A stretch of 48,021 bases of DNA from an uncultured Pelagibacteraceae bacterium. GTDB taxonomy: Bacteria; Pseudomonadota; Alphaproteobacteria; Pelagibacterales; Pelagibacteraceae. The notes beneath the pieces were generated by a model that was given only the letters and a program-made list of their open reading frames with translations, ran no database searches and had not been told where the DNA came from. Where the stretch lies: positions 1 to 48,021 of the forward strand of contig CACBQD010000013.1 in NCBI GenBank assembly GCA_902541285.1, in the 5' to 3' direction. Shown piece by piece: positions 17,562 to 25,310 of the stretch. The stretch's first letter is position 1. Every line of letters begins with the position of its first letter. A program made the translations under genes and the position numbers.

Positions 17562-18566
17562 ATGAAGTTATCAAAAAAGATATCAGCACTAATTCTTTCT
17601 GTAGCTCTGTTAATTGGAAGCTTTGGTCAAGCTAATGCAGCCAAAAGACTTCATGCAGCTATAGCAGATTGGACTGGTGGGATAATTACTTGCGAAGTTG
17701 CCGTAGCAATTCTTGAAAGAGAAATGGGATACAAAATCAAACAAACTGTATTTCCTTCAGGAACTGGTTTATGGGAAGCAATAGCTGCAGGTGAGCTAGA
17801 CTTCGCTTGCGAAAGTTGGCCAAGTTACGCTGAAGCTGACACTGTTATGTTAAAAGAGGACTTAATATACGAAGGTAAAGTCGTTGGTACATACAATGGT
17901 GATGGAAGTGTAGACTTACTTGGAACAGCAGGAATAATCGGTATGTCAGACTACTGGATACCAAGATACGCTGCTGAAGAACTAGGTATTAAAACTTGGA
18001 AAGACTTAAATAAACACAAAGCAAAATTTGCAACAATTGAAAGTGGTAATAGAGGTAGACTTATTGGATGTCCAGTTGCGGGTTGGAATTGTCATGACCA
18101 AAAAAGACTTGATCTTTTAGGAATAGACTTCCAAGCTGATGAACTTGGAACAGAAGCTGCTGCTATCGCAGAAGCAAAAGCTGCTTACATGCGAAAAGAA
18201 CCATTCCTACTTTATCTATGGTCGCCACATTGGTTTTTTGGTGAGTATGATATGGTTGGTGTACAACTTCCAGATCACAAAGTCTGTGACAGCTTCACAG
18301 AAGCAAATAACTGGAAAGATTGTGGAACTGCTGCATGGCCAGCAACTGGTTGGGCTAAAGATTACACGATGAACTACGGTAACCCAGCTACTTTTGCTAG
18401 CGCTGAACATGCTGATGCTAAGAAGTTCTTTGAAAAAATGTCTTTACAAAATATCGACCAAGCTAAAATGTTAGTTGAAGTTGATATTAAGAAAAGAGAT
18501 GTTAAAGAAGTTGTTAATGAGTGGTTAGACAATAATCCAGATAAATGGAAAAGTTGGCTTCCATAA
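17562..18566 (+). CDS. proX: Glycine betaine/quaternary-amine periplasmic binding protein (ProX/OpuAC)
   Basis: Periplasmic receptor of the betaine-type importer, 334 residues. The signal peptide spans residues 1 to about 26, with cleavage at ANA before AKRLHAAIADWTGG. Tryptophans suited to forming a cation-pi cage for a trimethylammonium group are spread through the protein (ADWTGG, ESWPSY, AGWNCHD, LWSPHW, TGWAKDY). The family is OpuAC. Four cysteines could form disulfides (for example GCPVAGWNC). It ends at a strong bidirectional terminator. Glycine betaine is the natural first guess; related betaines, carnitine or choline are also possible given the catabolic genes beside it. Confidence 0.9.
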   Translation: MKLSKKISALILSVALLIGSFGQANAAKRLHAAIADWTGGIITCEVAVAILEREMGYKIKQTVFPSGTGLWEAIAAGELDFACESWPSYAEADTVMLKEDLIYEGKVVGTYNGDGSVDLLGTAGIIGMSDYWIPRYAAEELGIKTWKDLNKHKAKFATIESGNRGRLIGCPVAGWNCHDQKRLDLLGIDFQADELGTEAAAIAEAKAAYMRKEPFLLYLWSPHWFFGEYDMVGVQLPDHKVCDSFTEANNWKDCGTAAWPATGWAKDYTMNYGNPATFASAEHADAKKFFEKMSLQNIDQAKMLVEVDIKKRDVKEVVNEWLDNNPDKWKSWLP

Positions 18567-18587
18567 TAACTTTAAAATAAATTAGAT

Positions 18588-18621
18588 AAAAGGGCTTTGA
18601 TATTTTCAAAGCCCTTTTTTT
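18588..18621. terminator. Bidirectional intrinsic terminator
   Basis: A 13-bp perfect hairpin: AAAAGGGCTTTGA (18588-18600), loop TATTT, TCAAAGCCCTTTT (18606-18618), then a T run. The A run on the left arm supplies Ts on the other strand, so it can end both proX and the convergent dioxygenase gene, whose stop codon lies at 18620-18622. Confidence 0.9.
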
Positions 18622-19744
18622 ATTTCTTAAGATAATTTAATCTACCCACAATTTCATCTCTATCCATGTAATAACCTTGCAGGTGTCTGTGTCCAGAATT
18701 GGGATCAAACTCAGTTCTCCCATGAAGCACTCTTCTATTATTGAATGTATATATATCTCCTGGTCTTAGCCTAAATTTTATTTGAAATTTATCATCGTGT
18801 AAAAGTTTTCCAAATTTATGATGTGATTTGTAAACTTTATCCATTTGATCTGGATGACAATCTAAGGCGTCCATGGTTGCAGTACTAAATCTAACATCAT
18901 TATAATCACCATCTTTTGTTAGACTTATTGCAGTGCCATAAAAGCTTCTATGAGATTCTTGTGTGTAATCTTTGTCTCTAAACTTTAAAGGAATTTTTGT
19001 TAGCGTATCAAATGTATATCTGTCGTTATTCTTTAAATATTCTGCAACAGCGAATGCGTCTACTGCTGATGAGTCACCACCTTTTGCTGAATTAACTAAA
19101 CAATGTAAAAATTGATACCCAGGAGGATTTTCAAACCATGGTAAATCCATATGATTTTGAAGTGCATGAGCTGTATACGCTGAGTTATTCGGTTTTGGTA
19201 TATTTATAACTTCAAAAGGTGTTTTAAAAAATGTCTCTCTTGTGTGGCTAATTCTATTTAAAACAGGAAACGCAGAATTTTTATCTACTGGAGCATTATA
19301 AACTATGGCTATTCCTTTATAATGAAGAAGTTCTAACCATTTTATTAATCCCTGTTCAGAAGATATTATTTCATTATGGTCTATGTATATACTATCAATA
19401 TTTTTTTCTAAACTGCCATCCCACAATTGATAAGGTGATTTGTATTCTTCGTTATTTTTTATTGTGTAGCAATTTTCTCTAAGCCAATTAATATCATAAT
19501 GGCTTATATGATTTCCCTCACTCCACTCTATTTCTAATTTACCATCACTATTAAGATTATATTTTTTTGGGTTTATATTTTCTGACACATCTAAAATATT
19601 AAACATTCGATGCCTAGAATCTTTATCATGTGCTGTTGGACAATTATCTCTCAGCCACATATAATTAAATTTACTTTCTTTCCCGTCATCCCAAATTACT
19701 TGCAGATAAGTCCCATTTTTTGAGATTTTTGAAATTGAGTGCAT
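18620..19744 (-). CDS. Fe(II)/2-oxoglutarate dioxygenase, gamma-butyrobetaine hydroxylase/TmpA-like
   Basis: 374 residues: an N-terminal DUF971 domain (about 1-95) and a TauD-type oxygenase domain (about 120-370). Iron ligands are His198-Met-Asp200 and His341 in RRVLHGRTEF; Arg353 in GHRHLQG suits 2-oxoglutarate binding. This architecture is shared by gamma-butyrobetaine hydroxylase (makes L-carnitine), trimethyllysine dioxygenase and TmpA (hydroxylates choline phosphonate). In the DUF971 domain the zinc cysteines of human BBOX1 are mostly replaced: WLRDNCPTAHD keeps only the first. The downstream carnitine genes favour the first role; the PhnZ/TmpB-like gene at 25311 favours TmpA. A single gene with its own terminator. 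Confidence 0.8.
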   Translation of the reverse strand: MHSISKISKNGTYLQVIWDDGKESKFNYMWLRDNCPTAHDKDSRHRMFNILDVSENINPKKYNLNSDGKLEIEWSEGNHISHYDINWLRENCYTIKNNEEYKSPYQLWDGSLEKNIDSIYIDHNEIISSEQGLIKWLELLHYKGIAIVYNAPVDKNSAFPVLNRISHTRETFFKTPFEVINIPKPNNSAYTAHALQNHMDLPWFENPPGYQFLHCLVNSAKGGDSSAVDAFAVAEYLKNNDRYTFDTLTKIPLKFRDKDYTQESHRSFYGTAISLTKDGDYNDVRFSTATMDALDCHPDQMDKVYKSHHKFGKLLHDDKFQIKFRLRPGDIYTFNNRRVLHGRTEFDPNSGHRHLQGYYMDRDEIVGRLNYLKK

Positions 19745-19790
19745 AAATAATGATTATATAAAATAATTCACATTTCAATTCAATTAATAG

Positions 19791-19847
19791 TTGACTTAAT
19801 ATTTTTTGAGAGATTTATTAGCGTTAAGTTATTTGTTAAGATAACAA
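19791..19847 (+). promoter_or_regulatory. Candidate promoter and operator-like repeat before proV copy 2
   Basis: TTGACT (19791-19796) is followed after 17 nt by TTTATT (19814), a modest promoter. Downstream is a perfect inverted repeat, TTGTTA-AGA-TAACAA (19833-19847), 14 nt before the ATG at 19862. A site there would block transcription or early elongation. Confidence 0.35.
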
Positions 19848-19861
19848 CTAAGTTTGTTCGA

Positions 19862-20887
19862 ATGTCTAAAATTGAAATAAATAATGTATTTAAAATATTT
19901 GGTCCAAAACCATCCAGTGTTTTGCAGATGGTCAAAGATGGATCAAGTAAGGAAGAAATTTTAGAAAAAACAGGTCACACAGTTGGACTGGACAATGTAA
20001 CTCTAAAAATTAATGAAGGTGAAACATTTGTTTGTATGGGTTTATCGGGTTCAGGTAAATCAACTCTCATAAGACATTTAAATAGATTAATAGATCCAAC
20101 TGATGGTGAAATCCTAATTGAAGGAACTAATGTAATGAGCCTTAAAAAAGAAGAGCTAATTGATTTTAGACGACATAAAATGAGTATGGTTTTTCAAAGG
20201 TTCGGTTTGTTTCCTCACAAAACAGTATTGCAAAATGTTGGATATGGACTTGAAATGCAAGGTGTAGAACTTGAAAAGAGAAACAATGTGTCTATGGAAA
20301 AAATTGAATCTGTTGGATTAACAGGTTTTGAAAATCAATTTCCAAATCAGTTATCTGGAGGTATGCAACAACGAGTTGGACTAGCAAGAGCATTGGCAAC
20401 TGATACAGATATAATGTTAATGGATGAGGCTTTTTCAGCTTTAGATCCTTTAATTAGAAGTGATATGCAAAAACAGTTACTAGCTCTTCAATCGGAACTA
20501 AAAAAAACTATTGTATTTATTACTCATGATTTAGATGAGTCATTAAAGCTTGGTGATCACATTGGAATTCTTAATGCTGGCAAGCTTGTTCAAGTTGGAA
20601 GCCCTGTAGATATTATTATGAATCCAGCTGATGATTATGTTGAAGCTTTTGTCAAGGATGTAAATAGAGCAAAAGTGATTAAAGCTAAAATTATAATGAA
20701 ATCAATAAATGAAACAACTAATGAAGAAAAAAATAATCTTATTAAAATACATGAAGATCAGTTTATTGAGGAGTTTTTGCCACAAGTTGTTTGTAATAAT
20801 GCCAATTGCGAGGTGGTTGATAAACAAGGAAATGTTAAAGGATATATCACTAATAAAGAGCTACAACACTCTTTGAGTAAATCTTAA
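19862..20887 (+). CDS. proV: Glycine betaine/proline-type ABC transporter ATP-binding protein (copy 2)
   Basis: Paralogue of the gene at 14231-15277, 341 residues. The leader FKIFGPKPSSVLQMV, Walker A GLSGSGKSTL, signature LSGGMQQRVGLARAL and Walker B IMLMDEAFSAL are clear. Walker B has DEA where copy 1 has DEP. The C-terminal 75 residues are a single CBS-like region that differs strongly from that of copy 1. No second permease or binding protein is near, so the two ATPases may serve the same double-length permease, perhaps one per half. An SDR gene follows after 4 nt. Confidence 0.87.
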   Translation: MSKIEINNVFKIFGPKPSSVLQMVKDGSSKEEILEKTGHTVGLDNVTLKINEGETFVCMGLSGSGKSTLIRHLNRLIDPTDGEILIEGTNVMSLKKEELIDFRRHKMSMVFQRFGLFPHKTVLQNVGYGLEMQGVELEKRNNVSMEKIESVGLTGFENQFPNQLSGGMQQRVGLARALATDTDIMLMDEAFSALDPLIRSDMQKQLLALQSELKKTIVFITHDLDESLKLGDHIGILNAGKLVQVGSPVDIIMNPADDYVEAFVKDVNRAKVIKAKIIMKSINETTNEEKNNLIKIHEDQFIEEFLPQVVCNNANCEVVDKQGNVKGYITNKELQHSLSKS

Positions 20888-20891
20888 AATT

Positions 20892-21677
20892 ATGAGTATA
20901 GATTTAAAAAACAAAAGAATAGTTATATCTGCTGGAGGTTCAGGGATAGGGTGGAGTTCGGCAAAAATATTTTTAGAGAAAGGTGCAACAGTATATCTTT
21001 GTGATATCAATGCCACTTTTCTTAACAAATGCAAAAAGCATAAACTAAATAATAAAAAATTATTTGTTTTTCAATGTGATGCCTCAGACGAGAACCAGGT
21101 AAAGAATTTTTTTACCAAAGTATTAAAAAAAACAAAAAAAATTGATGCTCTTATTAATAATGTTGGAATTGCAGGGCCAACTGGAACACTTGAAAAATTA
21201 AAAAGTAAAGATTGGGAAAATACTTTAAAGGTGAATGTTATTAGCCATTTTTATTTTTCAAAGTATTCAATTCCAATGCTTAAAAAAAATAAAGGCGGAG
21301 CAATAATAAATTTATCATCAACTGCAGGTATATTTGGATTTCCATTAAGATCTCCTTACTGTGCAAGTAAGTGGGCAGTTGTTGGTATAACTAAAACATT
21401 GGCAATGGAACTAGGAAAATTTAAAATTAGAGTAAATGCTATTTGTCCAGGAACAATTAAAGGAGATAGAATGGGAAGAGTCATAAGAGATAAATCTAAA
21501 TTTTTAAATGTTTCAAAAAAATTAATAGAAAAAGAATTTGTTTCAATGACATCAATGAATACTTGGGTATACGAAGAAGACATTGGAAAAATTTGTAGCT
21601 TTCTAATTTCTAATGATGCTCCAAGAATATCTGGGCAAGTAATTGCCGTAGATGGCAATACTTTGAGAATGCACTAA
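20892..21677 (+). CDS. Short-chain dehydrogenase/reductase (SDR)
   Basis: NAD(P)-dependent oxidoreductase of 261 residues, classical SDR. The cofactor loop is SAGGSGIGWSSA near residue 13, followed by NNVGIAGPTG, the catalytic serine in NLSSTAGIFG, and Tyr and Lys in PYCASKWA; NAICPGTIKGDRM follows. SGQVIAVDGNT ends the fold. A Gly-Gly loop replaces the usual TG start. It lies 4 nt after ATPase copy 2 and faces the carnitine genes. A hydroxyl or keto quaternary amine is a plausible substrate by context only. Confidence 0.85.
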   Translation: MSIDLKNKRIVISAGGSGIGWSSAKIFLEKGATVYLCDINATFLNKCKKHKLNNKKLFVFQCDASDENQVKNFFTKVLKKTKKIDALINNVGIAGPTGTLEKLKSKDWENTLKVNVISHFYFSKYSIPMLKKNKGGAIINLSSTAGIFGFPLRSPYCASKWAVVGITKTLAMELGKFKIRVNAICPGTIKGDRMGRVIRDKSKFLNVSKKLIEKEFVSMTSMNTWVYEEDIGKICSFLISNDAPRISGQVIAVDGNTLRMH

Positions 21678-21680
21678 CAA

Positions 21681-22091
21681 CTAAACTTTAATATTTTTTT
21701 CATTTATTTCCATAAATGGGAAATGAGACTCTTTAAAATGTATATTTTCTGCTTTTTTTAAAAAACTGATATCATCCAGTAAACCTGCATATAAATAGTA
21801 TTTCTTGTACTTTTCCACATAAGTCAAAATTGGTGCTGCGCACTTTCCGCAAAAATGTTTTTTTATTTTATTACCACTGCCTCCTTCGTGTTCATAAATT
21901 TTTAATTTTGATTTATCTATATCTATTGCTCCATCTCTAAGCAGTATTATTGTCATCATTCCCCCTATTTTTTTTCTACAATCAATGCAATGACAATTGA
22001 AAACTAAAGGAACTTCATCAAGCTTAACGTTAAAAGTTATATCTCCACAAATACATCCACCAGTTTTATTTGTAAAAATTTTTTCTTTCAT
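21681..22091 (-). CDS. GFA/CENP-V family zinc protein (copy 1)
   Basis: 136 residues from the ATG at 22091, which overlaps the upstream stop as ATGA; a TTG at 22094 is possible but less likely. The zinc pattern of the glutathione-dependent formaldehyde-activating (GFA) fold is complete: GGCICGDITF, NCHCIDCRKKIG and HFCGKCAAPI. Members bind glutathione adducts or small metabolites; most are uncharacterised. Last gene of the BKACE-LcdH-GFA operon. A link to formaldehyde from demethylation of betaine products is a reasonable guess, not shown. Confidence 0.8.
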   Translation of the reverse strand: MKEKIFTNKTGGCICGDITFNVKLDEVPLVFNCHCIDCRKKIGGMMTIILLRDGAIDIDKSKLKIYEHEGGSGNKIKKHFCGKCAAPILTYVEKYKKYYLYAGLLDDISFLKKAENIHFKESHFPFMEINEKNIKV

Positions 22092-23032
22092 CAATTTCTA
22101 ATTTTATTCTCATATTTTTTTCTAATTTTTAAAACATCAACTAAATATTGATCCCTAATATTTGAAAGCATATTAATTGATTTACCATTGGCTTGTTTTT
22201 TTGTGCCTGATATAAGTTTATTAGATAATTTATTTGTTAATTTTGGAGCTTTTAATTTTGTCCAAGGTAATTTTAGAGCTGGACCAAATTGTTTTAACAT
22301 ATGCTTCATTCCTTCATTACCTCCTGCAAGATGAAAGGTTAAAAAGGTGCCCATTATTGAGTACCTAAGACCTGGTCCATCTTCTATTGCACGATCTAAT
22401 TCTTGAGTTGTTGCATAATTTTCGTTAATTATATGTAAACCTTCTCTCCACAGTGCTTCTTGAAGTCTATCTGATAAATAACCTGGTAGTTCTTTTTTAA
22501 GCATAATTGGTTTCATTGAGATTGATTTGTAATATTTGTTTGCGTCTAAAAGAAACTTTTTTGTAGTTTTTTTTCCAGGAACAATTTCAACTGCTGGCAA
22601 CAAATATGCTGGGTTAAATGGATGCCCAATTATGCCTCTTTGTGGATTTTTACTCTTAGAAAAAATTTTAGAGGGTAAAAGTCCTGAGGAGCTTGAGGAA
22701 ATAATTACATTTGATTTTACATATTTTGAGATTTTTTTTATCAAATCAGTTTTAACATTATAATTTTCTAATACACTTTCTTGAACAAAATCGACATTTA
22801 CAAGAGCTTTTTCAAGTGAATTAAAAAATTTTAAATTTTTAATTAAAATTTTTTTTCCAAATAGTTTTTTTATACTTTTTGAAGTTCTTCTTATCTCTTT
22901 TAAAACATAACTTTTAAGATTTTTATTTTGATCATATGCATGAACGATTTTATTGTGTGCTAAATTTCTTATTATCCATCCAGTCCCTATAACACCAGTT
23001 CCAACAATTCCCACAGTTTTAATTTTTGACAT
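22091..23032 (-). CDS. lcdH: L-carnitine dehydrogenase/3-hydroxyacyl-CoA dehydrogenase family
   Basis: Oxidises L-carnitine to 3-dehydrocarnitine with NAD. 313 residues. The Rossmann motif is VGIVGTGVIGTGW at 7-19, the order of domains matches 3-hydroxyacyl-CoA dehydrogenases, and the catalytic histidine lies in GHPFNPAYLLP near residue 142. EDGPGLRYSIMGTFLTFHLAGG is characteristic of the carnitine dehydrogenase branch. The start overlaps the stop of the BKACE gene (TAATG). Together with BKACE and the thioesterase across the divergent promoter this makes the carnitine-to-betaine route. A 3-hydroxyacyl-CoA substrate is the alternative. Confidence 0.82.
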   Translation of the reverse strand: MSKIKTVGIVGTGVIGTGWIIRNLAHNKIVHAYDQNKNLKSYVLKEIRRTSKSIKKLFGKKILIKNLKFFNSLEKALVNVDFVQESVLENYNVKTDLIKKISKYVKSNVIISSSSSGLLPSKIFSKSKNPQRGIIGHPFNPAYLLPAVEIVPGKKTTKKFLLDANKYYKSISMKPIMLKKELPGYLSDRLQEALWREGLHIINENYATTQELDRAIEDGPGLRYSIMGTFLTFHLAGGNEGMKHMLKQFGPALKLPWTKLKAPKLTNKLSNKLISGTKKQANGKSINMLSNIRDQYLVDVLKIRKKYENKIRN

Positions 23033-23919
23033 TACTTGTGTTTTACAAGTTTTAATTTTTCTCTTGTTTCTGAAGGTGACATAATTTCTACACCAAGATC
23101 TGTAACTATTCTCATAGCTTTCTCAACTAATTGAGGATTTGTTGCCAATTTACCTTTAGATAAATATAAATTATCCTCTAATCCAACTCTTGGGTTACCT
23201 CCCATTACTACAGTTTGAGCAACATATGGCATTTCATTTTTAGATATTGCAAAACCTGACCATATACCTTCTTTGGGCATTATATCTTTCATTGCTTGCA
23301 TAGCTAATGGTGTTGCGGGTGCTCCCCACGGAATTCCTAAACACATTTGAAAAAGAGGTGGATCACTTAACAATCCCTCTTTATATAACTGAGATCCAAA
23401 CCACATATTTCCCAAATCAAAAGCTTCTATTTCAGGTTTAACTTTTATTTCCTGAAGCTTTTTAGCAGCTTTTCTTAAATCGTTAGGTGTATTAACTGTA
23501 ATAACAGAACTGTCTCCAAAATTTAATGTACCACAATCAAGTGTACATATTTCAGGAAGAAATTGTTCAGCATTGGCTATTCTCTCCATTATATTTGCCA
23601 TGTCTGTCATCGGACCAAATTCTAAAGGGTTTTTGCCTTGGCCTATATCTAAATCACCACCCATACCTGTTGTAAGATTAAGAATTACATCAGTTTCAGA
23701 TGATCTTATTCTATCAACTACTTCTTTATAAAGCTCGAGTCTTCTACTTGGAGTTCCATCTTCTTCTCTAACATGAATATGAGCAATAGCAGCACCAGCT
23801 TTCGCAGACTCTATTGCTGCTTTTGCAATTTGCTCTGGAGTTTTGGGCAAATCAGGATGTTTGCTTGCTGTATCACCAGATCCTGTAACTGCGCATGAGA
23901 TGAAGACTTTATTGTTCAT
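23032..23919 (-). CDS. BKACE family, 3-dehydrocarnitine cleavage enzyme
   Basis: Beta-keto acid cleavage enzyme (DUF849 fold), 295 residues. In carnitine catabolism it reacts 3-dehydrocarnitine with acetyl-CoA to give betainyl-CoA and acetoacetate. Metal-binding His47-Ile-His49 lies in AHIHVRE, and Glu in VGLEDNLYLSKG suits the remaining ligand. CAVTGSGDT at the N-terminus and GIPWGAPATP near residue 200 are typical. First gene of a minus-strand operon with lcdH and a GFA gene, divergent by 58 bp from the CitE-like/thioesterase operon. The substrate is inferred from the neighbouring lcdH and thioesterase genes. Confidence 0.87.
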   Translation of the reverse strand: MNNKVFISCAVTGSGDTASKHPDLPKTPEQIAKAAIESAKAGAAIAHIHVREEDGTPSRRLELYKEVVDRIRSSETDVILNLTTGMGGDLDIGQGKNPLEFGPMTDMANIMERIANAEQFLPEICTLDCGTLNFGDSSVITVNTPNDLRKAAKKLQEIKVKPEIEAFDLGNMWFGSQLYKEGLLSDPPLFQMCLGIPWGAPATPLAMQAMKDIMPKEGIWSGFAISKNEMPYVAQTVVMGGNPRVGLEDNLYLSKGKLATNPQLVEKAMRIVTDLGVEIMSPSETREKLKLVKHK

Positions 23920-23977
23920 TTTTATTTATAGGAAAATATAATATCATATCATTAATAATTATAGGAAATAAAATTAA

Positions 23978-24838
23978 ATGGACTTAAATAAACTAAGAGT
24001 AAGACGTAGTTTTATATTTACCCCAGGTCTTCAACCAGAAATGTTTCCAAAAGCCTTAGCTTCAGGTGCTGATATGGTTTGTATTGAATTAGAAGATGGA
24101 ATAGCCATGAAAGATAAAGATGAAGCAAGAAAAAATACTATTGATGCATTAAAGTCACTAGAAGTAAAAAATGATGTTGAATTAGTTGTTAGATTAAATT
24201 GTCAAAGAACCAAACATGGACTTCTAGACTTAGAAGCTATTGCTTCAAATAAACTAAAAGTTAAAGCTATCATGTTGCCTAAAGTTAAAACACCTGACGA
24301 AATTACATTTATTGATGACATGCTTACTGATTGTGGTTTAGATACTGATCTTCATGTTATAATGGAAACTAATCAAGCTCTTGAAAGTATTTATGATATT
24401 GCACACTCTAGCGATAGAATAGTTGCTCTTTATTTCGGAGGAGAAGATATGGCAGCAGAATTGAGAGTGGAAAACAAATTAGAGAATTTAGTTTATGCAA
24501 GATCAAGATTAGTTCATGCTGGTGCAAGTAAAGGAGTTGATGTTATTGATGTTCCGTATTTAAATCTTGAAAATATGGAAGGGATGAAAAAAGAAGCGCA
24601 GTTTGTTAAAAACTTAGGTTTTACTGGAAAAGGATCTATTCATCCAAAACAAATAAGCATCTTAAATGAAATTTTTACTCCATCAGAAGAAGAAATAAGT
24701 AAAGCTAAAAGAATTATGGATCAATTTAAAAAAGCTAATACAGGTTTGGTTGTAATTGATGGCAAATTAATAGAAAGACCAGTTTTACGAGAGATGCAAA
24801 GAAAATTGTTAGTAGCAAATAAAATAAATAAAAGCTGA
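23978..24838 (+). CDS. HpcH/HpaI aldolase, CitE-like lyase
   Basis: 286-residue CoA-ester lyase-like barrel. RSFIFTPGLQPEMFPKAL opens the fold, CIELEDGIAMKDKDEAR carries the Asp/Glu pair, VVRLNCQRT the conserved arginine, and GGEDMAAELR and GSIHPKQISILN complete the CitE pattern. It lacks any citrate lyase partner subunits. First gene of an operon with a thioesterase, the PhnZ-like oxygenase and a GMC flavoprotein. It may split or form a malyl-, citramalyl- or other CoA ester; no step of the known carnitine route needs it. Confidence 0.8.
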   Translation: MDLNKLRVRRSFIFTPGLQPEMFPKALASGADMVCIELEDGIAMKDKDEARKNTIDALKSLEVKNDVELVVRLNCQRTKHGLLDLEAIASNKLKVKAIMLPKVKTPDEITFIDDMLTDCGLDTDLHVIMETNQALESIYDIAHSSDRIVALYFGGEDMAAELRVENKLENLVYARSRLVHAGASKGVDVIDVPYLNLENMEGMKKEAQFVKNLGFTGKGSIHPKQISILNEIFTPSEEEISKAKRIMDQFKKANTGLVVIDGKLIERPVLREMQRKLLVANKINKS

Positions 24839-24842
24839 TAAA

Positions 24843-25310
24843 ATGTCATTTCATTTGGCTTCGAGAAAAATAATTAAAGATTGGACAGATTATAATGAGC
24901 ATATGAACATGGCTTATTATGTTTTAATTTTTGATGAAGCTTGGGAGACGATGCTTAATAAATTTGAAATGGGTGGAGCAAAAGCACAAATTAATAAAAG
25001 AAGCACTATGGTGGTTGAAACAAGAACAACTTATAACAACGAAGTTAAAGAGAATGAAGAAGTAGATGTATATTGCACTTTTTTTGATCATGATAAAAAA
25101 AGATTACATTTAAAATGTGAAATGATTGAAAAAAAAACAAAAAAACTTGCTGCAACAACAGAAAGTCTCTCTCTTTATATTGATCTAGAAAAACGAAAAG
25201 TTACAGAATTTGAAGAAGACAAAATAAAAATTATGGATGATTTTATTAATGAGAATAAAAATAATTTTAAAACTGATAATCTTGTACTTACAGGTAAATT
25301 AAAAAAATAA
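24843..25310 (+). CDS. Hotdog acyl-CoA thioesterase, probable betainyl-CoA thioesterase
   Basis: 155 residues with one hotdog domain. DWTDYNEHMNMAYYVLIFDEA near residues 15-35 is the 4-hydroxybenzoyl-CoA thioesterase active-site helix, with the Asp and Asn-x-His-Met pattern. In carnitine-degrading bacteria a thioesterase of this kind frees glycine betaine from betainyl-CoA, the product of BKACE. The position, 4 nt after the CitE-like gene and divergent from BKACE, supports this. Short charged C-terminal tail. Family firm; substrate inferred. Confidence 0.82.
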   Translation: MSFHLASRKIIKDWTDYNEHMNMAYYVLIFDEAWETMLNKFEMGGAKAQINKRSTMVVETRTTYNNEVKENEEVDVYCTFFDHDKKRLHLKCEMIEKKTKKLAATTESLSLYIDLEKRKVTEFEEDKIKIMDDFINENKNNFKTDNLVLTGKLKK

